Below, one piece after another: positions 23,575 to 38,500 of a stretch of 64,000 nt of DNA; the stretch's first letter is position 1; the number at the start of each line of letters is the position of its first letter. The notes below the pieces were generated by a model. The model was not told the DNA's origin and ran no database searches. It was given only the letters and a program-made list of their open reading frames with translations. Position numbers and translations under genes: made by a program. Source of the stretch: Tubiluchus corallicola (Eukaryota > Priapulida > Priapulimorpha > Priapulimorphida > Tubiluchidae); the NCBI GenBank assembly GCA_030141605.1, contig JAQGDQ010000036.1, forward strand, positions 496,001 to 560,000, read 5' to 3'.

Positions 23575-26500
23575 ATGGAAACTATCAGCCCTGAAAGTCC
23601 TCTATCAGATAAAGAAAGCCAGGACAATGACTTAGATTATGGCGAAAGAAGTGGAAATGATGTAATATTTAATACATCCAGTGAAAACGTGGATGCAGCC
23701 GAACAAGTTTCATCTGAAGAAGAAAATTTTGAAGGGTTGGAAAATGAAAAAGTTCAAAAAACAGATAAAAATGTTAATAAAAGAGATTCATCTATTAATG
23801 ATTCTGATTTTTTGAATAGTTCTTTACAAATGGTTGAAATTAAAAAAGCAGAAGAAGTGTCTTGTAACAGTAAAATGTCCTCTGGTAAATTGGAACAGGA
23901 TGCTTCTGATGGAGAGGTGTCTGACTCTGAAGACGAAATTGCTAATGCAAATGTTCAGGAAGGTAATCTTGTTGACAGTGATCTTGATACAGTGTCAGAT
24001 GTGTCCAGTAAAAATTTTGAAAACTTGCCAAAAGCATTTTGCAAACCTGCACAACTAGTTTCTTCAGCTGAAGAAGGAGAACTGGAAGACTCACAAGATG
24101 CACCTTCTAAAGCACCCTCTCTAGAAAAGAAATTTTCAAAAATTCTTTTAAAAAATGTAAGAAATAAATCTGAGACAGTTGATGAAGCTGAAGAAATCAG
24201 TGAAGATGAAGAGGGTTTGATATCTGATTCAGGCGAAGAGGGCGAGTTACCTGATTCAGATGAGGAAAAACAAAAAAGGCGTTCAAAATCAAGGAAACAA
24301 GAACTCCTTGAAGAGGCAGAAGAAGGAGAAGAAGAACTAGAACCTGGAGAAATTACAACGAAAAGTAGACGAAGAAAAAAGAAGCCCAAAGAGGATTTGG
24401 AGGAAGGAGAAGTGGTATGAAATTATGGAATTTAAATTATGTGTTGCAAAGTGATCTTGATTAAACTAGTGTAGGCTGGCTTGACTTGCTCCGACATTAT
24501 AAGATTAGCTAGCTCCATGTGATTTTATTTAATATTAATTAAAGTGTGGTAATCTATAGGTAGAATTAAATTCATATTTTGTTGTCTGATATTTAAGCAT
24601 ATTTTGGGTAGTAGAAGTGCATGTGAGTAGTAAACCTAGATTACATTTTCATCTATCCTTAGTATTTGAGTAGCTTATATTGTGAACTTCAGAAATGGCC
24701 ATATGACTTCTAAGTTTCCTGACATTCATCTGACAGGTAATTATTGTTTCATAGAATTGCTGGAACAATCACACTTGAAATATTATCACTTTTGCAGTCA
24801 TGAGAAGTTGCTTGATTGCAACCTCCCATTTTTTGCAGGTCGATGATGATGATGACAATGATGAAGAGAGTTCTGAACGAAGTGATCTTGATGAAGGGGA
24901 AATTATTTCTGATCGTGAGGTGAAGCTATTATTAATATGTATTAAATGTAACTGAGATAATCACAAACTGTGGTTTTGTTCTGTTTTATTTGGTTTTGTT
25001 TTGCAATTATATCTTCAAAGCCATTCGGAGCTTTGCAGTTGTTTGACAAAAAGCCCGTGTTTGCATCTTTAAGTTCATTGCTGTTGGTATTTGAATTTTT
25101 GTCCAACTTTGAAGATACACCGCCTAATACATTTTCTATAATACATTTGTGTTTAGACTAACTAGCTTTTTCTAAAAACATTTTGGTTCACAATCAAATT
25201 TTACAAAGAAATATAACAACTTTTTTTTAATATACTCATTTTTTAATACCTGTTATTGTTAATGCGGGAAAGGTTTAATAGCATTTTAATGTCATAAATT
25301 TCACAAAGAAATATAACAACGTTTTTAATATACTCCGTTTATTTAATACCTAGCATTATTAGTGAGGAAAACGTTTTGTAGCATTTTATCCTTCCACCCA
25401 AAAAAGTGTTGGCAGTTTGCCAGTCAATGGTTCTCTTATCCTTTTCAAAATGTTTTTGTATCCATAAAGAATAGTTATACTCTGTATTTAAAGTATTTTT
25501 GTTATTCATGTGACTTAGCAACAACTTTGATCTTCATAATTTTCTTTGCTTCAAAAACTCACTGGTGTTAGCTAAATAACTTCATACATCTTGTTAAATA
25601 GTATGTTGTTGAGCCCTTGTTGTTCCTTCAGAGATTTTGAGTTATTCATTTTAGAAATTTTTAATGGAGACAGAAGGGAGCGCCAGATTGATGCTTATAT
25701 TTTGACCCAAGTTCAAAAACTAATCTTTGTTCCTGACCCAAAATAAACTTGAGATTGTTAGTTTTGCATCTCTACTTGGTTGTATTGTTTAGCTGAATAG
25801 AAACCAAAAACAGGTGATTAAAATATGCGCGCAATTATTAAGAAAAAGTATTCGATGACATTTACTGTCAGATTATTAAGCATATTAGTTATGTAGTATA
25901 ACAATAGTTTTTGGCTTACTACATACTTATAATAAGCGGCTTAGCTATGTTTTAGTAAAATAAAATTAATACATGATACGATAAATGCATTTGCTCAAAA
26001 CTACATCATAAATTAAGCTTTTACAATAATGCGTGATATAACAATAAATCATACCTAGTTATGTGGACCTCGGGATATCTTCAGTTAGGAGCCTTCAGGC
26101 GATAACCTAGCACTTGGTGGGCTACTATGCCAACTCGACTTAATACTGGTTAAACAAAAGTTAAGTAGCTTCAGAAGAAATAGAGTAGGTAGTTCATTTA
26201 GGTAATTAGGCAGAATACCAAGTAACACGGTCTACATGCTTATTTAGGAAAGGTCTGTTCATTAATGAATCTGTTTGCTGGGGCAGATTTAAGCAACGAG
26301 GGTAAATAAGAATAAACACTGCGTCTCGAAATTGTGTAGTTCTGGGCAGTTTTTTCAAATCACATTCTTTTCTGAGCAGTGGTATCTGCTGTGTTTTTGA
26401 CAGTATTGCTTATGTCTGTGCTTCGCACAGTTTGAAATGATGTTGTGATTCTTAGCTATGATCATTACGATTTACATAATTAATGATGTCTATTTTATTT

Positions 26501-29500
26501 TAGATTGATAGTATCGCTAGCAAAGAAGACCGTGGATTTCAAGAACATGAAGGTTATAAGTCTCCACCAAGAGCAACTTGTCGCTTTTTTAATAGAGGAC
26601 AGTGTTTCTGGGGCCAGAATTGTCGTTTTGCTCATATTGCTGGTGACCCTGGCAAAGGTACAGCTTTTCCAAACTTTTCAGTTATGTTGTTTAGAGTAGT
26701 ATGCATTATAAATAAACTTAAACTTCAAAACTATAACCAGTGAACGGTAACATTATAGAAAATGTTTGTGGTAACAACAAATAATTCTTGTTAGTAGTAT
26801 TTTACAAACAAATATCACTTAAATACCAATCAGACCACATTGCTACTTACCATTCATATTGTAATGCTATATGTGAGATTTTCTTAATATTTCAATACCA
26901 ATTGATGAAAGGTTATTCTTAGGAAGTTTGAGTTTTTCACTTAATCAGTTTTCGTTGCAGCCATGTGTTGCTGAAATTAGGACGCTTTAGTAATGTGCCT
27001 TTCAATGTTTCACCAAAGTGACACTATATTGCCCATGCTTATCAATCCAGAGTGTTTCAGCACACAGCAAAGATGCCACGGACAGATCAAATGATCAAAG
27101 CCAATGTTTAAATTTTAAATTTTGCTAAAAAACAAATTCTGCAAAATCACTGTAATTTTTTGCAAAGTACGTAAGCTAAGTACTGCAGTGATGTCATAAA
27201 ATTTTTTATTTAATAGAGGGTAAGCTTTATAGATTTTTGGCTCTGGAGCATGTACATTATTTGTCATGGATGGCATGGTCCCATTTAATGAAATTACACT
27301 TCACCTGGCATTTTGTTGGAAGGCTTTACTGTTATTGAATGAGGACTTGCTTTATCTTCGAAGAGGACTGAGTCTGTTAAGGGGCTTTCGGTGTTTTGTA
27401 AATCTAACTAAATCTATTGGGATGATAAGTTATGTTTCGTTGGCAACTCACTTAGAAAAGACACCTTCAATTTTAAAGTATGGACTGATAGGTTACCTAG
27501 TGCTTATGGTATCTAATGGTAGAAGCAGCTGCAGAGCCTGTTAACAATTGGTGTATTAATTTGAGTTGCCACATTTCCCTTTTTGTTTTATGTTGAGAAA
27601 TAATTTCGCTCTAATATGTCGGATAAGTAATTCTGTTTTTGAATATAGATAAAGTTTAACCAAGTTCTGCAATTTTTAAAAGGACTGTAAAACAACAGAT
27701 TTTGTTTTGGATTATGATTGTGTTGTATTCCAGCTGTTAACTACTGACATTTCTAAGCAACTGTGGAAATGTGCAACAAATGAAATTGCTTTTTGCACCA
27801 AGTTGTGCAAAATGTTCTGATATTAATTAGGCTAATCTCTTAGCCCTCATACTTTATGGATAAAGGTGCCGAATGAAGTTATAAAGAAATGTTTACTGTA
27901 GGCAGCAAATCGTAAATTCATATGAGCTAATTTAATTTAGCTCAAAACGTATTAAATAAAAATGTCTTTCTTTTTTAACTTTGTTTTACTTTTTTGACTC
28001 ATCTTGTCACAAGTGTGTATTTCAGATAACTATTGCCGTGTGACAAACATTAACATAAATGGTGTTTGGCTTTGTTTCTATTATATGATTTGTTTGAATA
28101 TTTTTTTCAGGTTTTCCAGTTAGTGGGCCACCTTCACAACAAGCAAATAAACCAATAGTTAGTAGCCCACCATCTGCACATGTACTGCCAGATAACTGGT
28201 CTGCTCCACCAGTGGAAGTGCCTGAAAATGGAGAAGCTTTTCCAGTTCCCCCGAGCTCCCCTCCAACTGAGACTGCATGGGAACGAGGTCTCAGAAAAGC
28301 AAAAGAGGTATTAAAACAATTTTATTTCAAATACCAGTGCGAGGTACTTTAATCTTTACAAAGTAACCCGCAAAGCAAGATATCGTAGCAAATAACAGCT
28401 ATTTAGCCTTGCAGTTATTGAGTAGTGTGATATGTCAGCTATTTTATTGGTATACTGATACTTCGAAACATACTGAAATAGTTTAATGGCTTCAAGAGAT
28501 GATTTACAAATATGTAATTATAATATTTCAACTACCTAACAGCAGTTATTCTCAAAAGATAATACAAGTTTAAATCTAAAAAATAAATTATCTCTTGTCC
28601 CATTAAACTATTTTACTAGTACCAGCTACTTTGGGAACTATTTCGTTTCCATTGCATTAGTACTGCTTATCATCAGCAACATTGTCAGCATCGGACCTTA
28701 GGCCTAAATTACATGTTTGTGCTGTGTTTTGCACAAATTAAGACTGGCTGATTATTGTTTAACTGCTGTATAGCTTTGTGAACTTGGTTGCTGATTTTCT
28801 ACAATTGCTGTAACTGCTCACAGTGTATCTCTAGAAGTATTTTGCTTATTTTCTGAAATAAGGGCGATTTAATCTTCAGCTACAGCAACTGGTTTCAGCA
28901 GATGTCATCATGCCTCCTCTAAATTCATTTTCAGCTGCAGATTAAATTACTATTGTTTATCACTGCAAATGTGCACATATCTTTATATATCTTCTTTTTC
29001 ATAGGCTTTGAGAAATGCGAATATGAAAAAGGAAATGGAACCAGATTATGAAGATAAGTGTCTGAATCTTACAGTTGAAGGGCCAGAAGTAAGACCAGTA
29101 GAATCTAAGATTGAGATTGATGTAAAGCCTCCAATACTCTCCCCACGTTTAGATACTAAACCTCAACCTCGTGGGTAATGGCACTTTATGTTTGTCAATT
29201 GTCTTTATATTTTAGTTATTGTTAATATAAATAACATTTGCTTGCATACCTATCTTACATATGTTGTTTGAATATTTACCTATCTATCTTACAATTTCTT
29301 AGGCTTCAAGATGAACCATTTCCACCTGCCCCATCTTCTCATGTTTACGAAAACTTTGAAGTTCACCGAACAGAGTTTGACAGGCACTTGGAAAGACATG
29401 TAAAGGTTTGTGCAGGCTTCTGCTTTGTGATTGCTAACTGATTACTAATAACCGTTATAGTTTATTAATTATGAAAAAAAACGATCTGGTCTGACATCAT

Positions 29501-32500
29501 TTCTGTGAAAAGAAAATGATTAATGCTTTGTAGTGTTAGATACATGGATCATTACATATGTAATTCGTATTGCTACTAAATTGTCTTAAAGCTGCAGATC
29601 AAAGTTATATTTGTATGTTTCTGAAGATTTCGAGTGGTAAACTAGAACTGCTTCGTCTTGCACCAGAATGTTATTCCATGATCAGTGTGATGTACTTTAT
29701 ATTGACAGCCACAATGTTATATAGTGCAGCAGCTATTTTTTATCGTGAGCTGTTGCAGCAGAGGCAAGATAGTTTTTTCGCGTATCTTGCACCATGTTTC
29801 AGTGGATTTTATCGCGCCACTGCAGTGTTTTATATGATGAACTTTTATTGTGAATGGATGCCACGAGATTTCTTACAGATTATCACTGGTTATGAGACAT
29901 GCTTGTTTCCACAACTAACTTTTATCTTAGTGTCCAGTGAAGGTCGTTGTAGACTTTAGTGCCTACTTTATTTGTGCAAGAGTCGCCTGCATCTCGCGGA
30001 TTCAAACTACCTTGCTATTGTTTGGATAAAAACATTGCAAATGAACTTATCGTATAATTCTTGTGGTGGGTATTTTCGAGGTTATTGCTGAGTTTCAGTG
30101 AAATTTGCTCTTGTATGTATCTACTACTTATTTGTGATTCTTTTCAACACATTTTAGTACTTGGTCTGTGTTTGATTAGTCAACCTTTAGCATGAAACAT
30201 TTGCACAAAAATTTTCGCAATGTGTTAACAAATGTAGACAATTGCAGACAATTTTAAATAATCTTTGCTAATTATGTGCATTCATATTTCTCTATTACAA
30301 GTTTTCAATCTTGCGTTATCTATTTATAACACCTAGTGTATTTTTTCTATAATATCTATGGCATTTGTTGTATAAATCTTATATCTGTATGCTTTTCAAC
30401 TAATGAATCTGACTATTTCTAAAGGAAAAAGAAATTGCTATGATGGACAAGAGGCGGCAGAAAGAACAACGAGAACGAAGGCCTTCTCCACCTGTTGACA
30501 AGTAAATAATTTTGTTGTTGTTTTAGTAAGAATTTACAGCTTTGTGCTTTGTTCTCACTGATATCTGCGTCATTTGTTATGCAGAGTTTTTAGTAATGCC
30601 TTATTATTAATATTGATGCATGCTTTGTTTTATATTTTTAAAGGTATGGAAGACACAAAGATCTTCGCTATTCAAGAATGGCCAAGGAGCCACTGCAAGC
30701 TAAACCTAAACGCCCAGATGAATGGCACGATCCATGGAGAAGGTATGCTACCATCTTTTCTGGTATCTACTTAGCATTTTATAAAATTTATTAATTTAGC
30801 TCAAAGATTAATAACATTTTTTGATGTACACAATATCTCAGACTGCATACAAGTAAAATTAATTAATTTATAAAAACCCCGAGGGAAAAACCAGATTTGT
30901 ATTAATACATAAAAGCACAATGAAAAAGATACACCTTAAGATACTGACAATAAATTTACATAGATAATTTCACAGTGAGATGCAAACTAAAACAGTGATA
31001 ATCCAAGGCGTAGTAAAATTCTTATAAATAGATTGCATAAGTGAAATATGAATTCCCTTAATGATTTACAATCAATGAACTTTTTAATTCATGTACATTA
31101 TGTTATAGGCCTGATATACGTCTTCATAATTGTGTTTTTTGATAAAAAAATGTGTCTGCCTTTTTGTAAACTCAGTCCACAGAATTCTTAACTTTATCTG
31201 ATACTGCTATTTTTGAAGACTATAAAATACATCTTGTAATGACTGTGTAGATAATCAGATAAAAAGTGCTCTGCAAAATCTTTGCAAACTTTAAACTAAT
31301 TATGTATAGGCAACACTTAGTAGCGAGGTTTACACGTTAAACAGATAGACTTGCACAGACATTCTCTATGCACTATTTCTATAGGTCCACGACACCAAAG
31401 AAAAAATTAGGATCAAAGTCGCCACACCGACGTCGAAGGTCACTGAGCTCATCGTCTGCATCTTACTCGGGTTCTTCAAGGTAAAGTCAAAAAGGAGTTT
31501 TGATTGTTCATGTTCATTTGCATTTGCATATGATATAAGAGTAACAGCTACATGATTAGGTGTTATTTTTATATTTGGCTTATATGACAATTTAAAGCAT
31601 GTAAGCGATAAATACAGCGTACAGCACAAAAATGATGTTCTAAATATTTAGAATTATGAATTCTGTACATTGGTATATCTTGAACCTAATGAATTTATCG
31701 TTTATATTGTTTCAGATCTTCGTCATATTCATCTTCAAGCAGATCATCGTCGGGTAGCTCATATTCCAGTTCATACAGGCAAGCAATCTGTGCAGCAATA
31801 ATTATTTTTAGTTAATTGCATTATTTTTACTTATTAAGGTTTTCCGTAGCAAATTTTAGATTTTTAGAAAGGGGGGTGCCAGAATGTTTAATGTATACTA
31901 CCGCAGAGCACTGGAGAGGTGGGCATGGGGGGTTCTCCCACAGAAAAATTTTGGACCGGTTTCCTGAAATCTGAGTGCATCTGTATCCAAAATAAGCAGG
32001 GCCATAACACCAGTCATTGCTTCAATTTCGAGAAATTTGCCGGTAAGTCCTCATTCTGAGATCTTTTTAATTTCCACTTCGACTTTAAATGTCACAGTGA
32101 AGTGAAATGAATATTTGATTTTACTGCGACATAAATTTACTTATGTTACATACACTACAGATTGAATGAAGATGAAAATTTCTTTCACCCCACACTGGAT
32201 GTTCATATACTCGCCCAATAAAGTAACAAAGTTACGATTTCAATTCCAGGGAATGGACAGCCAGCTTCCTCCTCAGTCAGTCAAACTCAGCTTACTCGAG
32301 TGCGGCTGGGATTCCCCTTTCATGTAACTAAGAAGTGCGCGTTCAACTAATTTAGCATTTCAACAGTAAGACTGCAAGGGCGACTAAGTCTTTCTTCTTT
32401 CTTCACACTTCATAGATGGACATGGATGTATTCTGAAATAATTTAGTCGTGGCAAAAATCGGGGGTGGTTTCCACTGCGCCCCCTCATGGATCTGCTTGT

Positions 32501-35500
32501 GGTTCTCAGAATCTTCTTGTTGTAATTGTACTTCAAAGTAAAAAAAGTTGGCAATACTTTGCTTTCCCCTATTTTTTTAAATTACATGTCATATATTTTT
32601 GAATGAGGTTAACATTCAGTCATCATATTATTTTCTTGAGAATAAATGAATGTTAACCAGCTGATTACTACTTACTGTTTTTCATGCAAGAACCAGGGAA
32701 TTGGAGTGCGGAGAGTAATGTATTGATGTAAATTCTTGCATAAATTGCTTTATAAATTTCACCTAACATATGCTGCTAAATATGACTGGCATGGAGGGAG
32801 CAATTTGTATGCATTATTACAGGACAAAAACTGTATGAATATTGTTAACTAGAGGCAAAGTGTTAACAGCTAAGATGGAAAAAGTATGTGAAAATTGAAT
32901 ACGTATATTAGTATATTTAGTTGCCCAGGCAAACACTCGAGGACGAGATGTGTCATAGCTTTTACATCATGGGAAAAAAAGTATCAATGATGGCGTAGTG
33001 ATTTCCGAGAGCGGATCACAGGGTGAAAGACGAAATTTTTGAATATAAAAATATCTTTAGGGGTTCGTGAATCATATTGCTTCACATTTTTTCAAATTTC
33101 AAATTTTTGATTAAATTACTTTAATAAGACATGGCAAATGTTCTGAGCTTACGTTATATTACAGTTTAGTATCCCTTTAAATTCAGAACAAGCTCAAGAT
33201 TTCAACAGAAAGGCAAAACTCAAATCACAACTTCCATCACCAGTTTATTATGTGTAAGAGTTCAAAATATTCAAAGATTGTTTCAATGCCTGCCTTGGTT
33301 CATTGAGGTCATGCCTAAAAGTACAACATATCATACTGAAAGAGTGAACAAGTTGGGTATATTTTATATTGGGGATAATATTTGTATTTTTACTTCTTGA
33401 TACTCATTTGCTTTCGCGCAAGTCATTCACTGGTAATTATTCCAGCAGCAGATCTTCCTCTGGCTCAAGATCGCCATCACCACGACGACGTAGGCAAGCT
33501 TCTGGGCCTAGATCAAGTAAACATCCTCTTATAGGGAGCATTAGAACTCCAGCACCAGTGACTCGTACTACAGCTACACTAGGAAATAATGTTACAAAGC
33601 CTATCCATCATACCAGGAAATTAATGTAAGGGAAAAATATTTAAGTTCTTTTTTGTGCTATGTGGCAAATAATTGTATGTGTAATAGCATAATGTTAAGT
33701 ATGTCAACAATATTAAGAAATTTTCCATCCCATAAAGGTTGTGGTCAATAAATTATATTTTAAATATTGTGTATTATTTTTATTATTGGTCATTTTAGTT
33801 TAACCACATGACTGATCTTCATGCTAAATCAAATATTGTTAAATCCCACTCATGTAGTTTTAAAAGTAGTTTAAATGGCATCCTGTTTATCCGTAAGTAT
33901 AAGTTTGCTAAAAGGGCATTGATTTTGAAAAACGAAGTTATGTATAATAGATCTATTTAGTTTATGTTTTCATAGCGTTGATATGTGTCAACACATCAGT
34001 GATTACTGTTTGGAAAGCATTTGCTAAGTGTTCTATATGAGAAACATGTCTACAAGCATCTAATTTTCTCACTGTGACTCCACCAAGGGTGGTACTGACT
34101 ATCACTGACTATATTTTTCTCATTTCACATATGCTTTCAGGCATCTGAAGCCGCCATTGGATTCTGCCATTAAAAAAGTCTCACCTGATGTAGTAAAACA
34201 GGCTGATAGGGGCAGACAATTGACAAGACCATCTGTGTAAGTATATACTAATGAAAAATGTTAAAATGATGACTGTAGGAATTCTACTAACATGCTGGCA
34301 GTAATTTTTTTTGTTAACCATTAAAATTAATGCAATTATAACGCATTGTACGGCGTTTACGTGTGGTAACACGAAGTGACTTTACGAACGCAAGTACAAA
34401 CAAGGCTGTTTTTTGTAAAATAATAAAGAAAATTTCAGGTTCTGTGGAATTAGCTTTAATAAATAGCGTCTTTTTGCATTCACTAGTGCAATAAGAGAAA
34501 CTGAACAAGTGCTGTTATTTATACACAGAAAGTCCTCTCTTAAATGACTCCTCATTTAGCAATATTTCATTTTAATGATGCTGAACATTTTACACCTCTT
34601 TCTCACCCAGGGACGCATGTTTTGTTTTTCAGATGATTTTTTGAATTGCTTAAAGCAATTTTCGTTTTAACATTGGAATGTTTTTCCTAATTTGAAGCTC
34701 TAAAAGACAGCTTATTACAGTATTCTGTTTTAAAAAACTGCTAGTAAAGATACATTACAATATATATGTTTTTCTTTCTATGGCATATATTTGTCACCTT
34801 TAAAGTAATTAAGTCATCTTTAAAAAGTCACATCATTTATGTCTTCAAAACTTTATTCATGATTGCATTACTAAATACCATGTTACCGCGTGTTAATGCT
34901 ATCCAAAGACTAGTATCAGTAATGCACGGTGTTTATATGTATATACACATGTGATAGAACCCTTGATCAGCATCTTTTCCTAACACTCCAAATTGTGTAC
35001 CATATTACTATTAAACAATACAAGTGTCACACAGTATGGTAACTTTTCCTTTTACGGATACCGTTTAACACAGCATTTCTTGACAGGATTTATGAGCATA
35101 ACTATTAACAGAAATGTTAGTGCTGTGCTTCATTAATAGTTTAATGGTGCCTATAGGAACATTGATTTGTTATATTTCAGTCTAACAGTATATGCTGAAC
35201 ATATACAAGCATAGTTTTACATACCTATTATTTGGTTTATAGCAAAGATAGAACTGGACCAATGCCAATGGTTTCTGCTCGTGCTGATTTAGCAAAACTC
35301 AGACCAGGACGGCCATTGGTATCTGAAAGACATAAACTTTTGGAAAAGTTCGTACAATAATCTAATAATTACGTGTTTTTGCGCATGTTGGTGTATGTGG
35401 TTTTAGTAAGGATACCAAAAGATGTACAAAATTCTTCATTATTTAAGTTCGTTTTTGTTTTGTACTAACTTCTTTGCTATGTAATATTTGCCTGATTTTT

Positions 35501-38500
35501 AGGCCAATTGGAAATCGTAATCTGCAGTTGCCACCAGATATTGATGGAGTCCCAATGGATGAAAGTCTTCCTCAAGCTTTTGCAAGAAACAAAGCTGTTC
35601 CCAAAATGCCTTCCAAACCTACTCATGCTAACAGGTTTGAATCATAAGCTGATCTGTAGATTTAAATTTATTTTGAGCAGTGACATTATTTTGTAACATT
35701 GAGCAGTTTAAAAAAATTTGTCATTATTTACGAATATGACTTGCCTATGGTAAAAGTGACATTAATGCATATTACTATATCTAAGAAGTCTGTTAGTAAT
35801 GATTTAACATGTAATATGAAAGGTAAAACTGCATAACTATGGATATGAGAGAGTTATTCGTGTGAAAAGAGAAATTTAAGATATTGGCAAGCTGGTTCAC
35901 TATGTGTCTTCAGTCTAAAACTTAAATGTAGTAACTTCAAGAGGAAATTCTGTTTAATTAAAATGAAATTGTTATTTATAGGCAATCTCGACGACATAGT
36001 TTGAGTTACACATCTAGTAGCAGCAGCAGTAGAAGCAGGTCAAGAAGCAGAAGTAGGTACAAGTCATCAAGATCAAGGTCTAGGTCATCAAGCAGCAGTA
36101 GCTCAGTCAGTAGCAGGAGCTCGAGATCAGCAGAAAATCGTGGTAAGTTATCCATATGTCTGATATTTTGATCATGGTTTTGGGGTCACCTCTCTATTAA
36201 AATCATTAGCATTTTTCTAATTGCAGGTTATTTTTGAAAGTCAGTTTTTATAACAGCTTAAAACAAGGCATTAGTCCTTCCGAGGAGCCTCTATGTGGCA
36301 GACTTATTCACTGTTAAGTTGTTAACTGTTCAATCAAAATTGTTCAAAATATCACCAGATTGAGAAATGGCTAGTGAGAATCTGTATTTACACCTTTTAT
36401 TGAATGTGGAAATTTTCCTGTGGCCTTTGACAGTTAAAAAACGATGAAGGTATTCTAAAACTAATATCCATTTCTTATTTTTGACTTTCAATAATCCCTG
36501 ATATCAAATAAACTCACACAGCTCAACTCGTATTCTTACAAACTTTCAGGTGAATGTCTCACACATTGAAAAAATTGTTTAATGTAGCATACCAATCTCT
36601 ATATGATATTCCTAATTCATATATTAGTTTCTACATACCTGTCGTCTACTTACATCTTTGTATATAAGCTGTATCAATTTTAGATGCAAATAAAATACAT
36701 ATTAATAATAATAATAATAATTTATCAAAGGTAATATTTGCAATACTACTCCATGTAAGTGTTGTTAATGATAACATTTCTTTGTCGAAGGTCACACTTT
36801 TAGCCAGAATTCGAGAACTAATTAAAAATGTCATAACAGTACAGATCAGTTAACTGCATTATAGACCCTGGACATTACCAATGTGCATTGAAACAACTTT
36901 AACCATGCATTCTTGTACATCGTGCAGTGCTCTAAAAGTTTGTGTTGAAGTTCTAATTGTTATAATCATTTATTTATGTGACACTAACACGATTTTATAA
37001 ATTGGAAAATAATCCACTTTAGAATTTCTGTGTGATTTTGATCCACAGCTGAATATCTTTTATTTCAACATCCTTCACTGCTGTTACTTCGGTTATTTTA
37101 TTTTTCACAAGGTTGTTTGACAAATGCGTTCTTCCTCAGGAACCAGGCGACGGTAATTTTTTTACAGTGCAGTTGTTGTTTCTCAGATTATAAACGTATT
37201 TCATCACTACTTTGCAGCTTTTGATTCAGGCTGGACATTATTTATTCAGCTTGTATTCTACTGGTTATTAAATTTCGGTATTTGGATGTTTCACAAATGT
37301 TTATTTGACTGTAAAAAACTTGTGTCTTTTCAAGAAGTTGATTGTTAATCAAACTAATTGGTGCAGGAGTGATATTTATTTTCTTTTTAGGAAACAAAAA
37401 GCCCGAAGTCAAGAACTTGGGTAAGGTTAAGTCGACTGTTAATACTAATTTGGGCACAGAACCAAATGTGAAGAAACCATTTGCTTTGTCTCATAAGCCA
37501 ATTAAATTGACACTGTTAAACAAGGTAACTAGTTTATTATTACCCGAAAAAATTGATGTATTTACTAACAATGTAAATGTTGATATTCTTCTTTAGAGAA
37601 AATTCTCGAGTAGCAGTTTCTTATATCCGATACAAACTAATTCCAGCTTCCCATTAACTGATATCATATTTCGTGTGTCATTGCTTGGTGTGCTTATCGT
37701 GTACAAACATAGTCGTTTATCTACGTTTCACTTATGTCATATTATCCAGAAACTATTACGTTAATAACTTGTTAGTTTTTCAACATATTTTTATCTACTT
37801 CTAAAGGAGTATTTCATTTGAATTTAAATTATTACAAAGCCATAAAACTTTAAAAAATCTGTTCATTAAGTATTTTCATGCTTTGTTTAGCCGGCAGAAA
37901 CTCGCCCACAGCCTAGGATGGAAAAATCGATATTCGAAACGTTGAAACCTGATAAGCTTACACAACCAGAAAGAGGTATGATTTGCATAGAGTTTAATAT
38001 TATAGTATTTACTCGCATCTCTGCAGTGCTCAAAGACACGTGTTAAGAAAAATACGTGATTTATCTGATTTTAATCTAGAACATTCCAGAAGTGCAAAAC
38101 AGGATGCATTACCCAAAGCAGGAGACAAACAAAGTTTCCAAACACCAGCAGCTAAGGGGACTGCTGCTAAGGTATGTAATAACTAGTGCTTCTATAGTGT
38201 ACTTGAGTAATTACCCGCCTTGTTTATTATCCGAGTCTGATAATTGTACCTGATTCCGACAATGAAAATGCAGACATAGCGATGTTAATACGATATCAAT
38301 TGTTTAGGAATTTTAAGTCAAACTAAACCGTTATTATAATATAAGCTTTTACAGCCTTACGGTGAATAAGAATATTAGATTTATTTCCCTAGAAATTTCC
38401 TGTAAAACTTGTTTTGTATGATTTTTTATCATTTCGTTCTTCATTGCACGAGAGAAATGACACAATTTGGGCACTCGGCACTTTTTTACACGTGAATACA

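Noticed and set aside
23955-24389. 144-codon Ser-rich frame on the minus strand
   Set aside because: It is the complement of the acidic first exon of ZC3H18, whose Glu and Asp codons read as Ser/Phe/Leu backwards.
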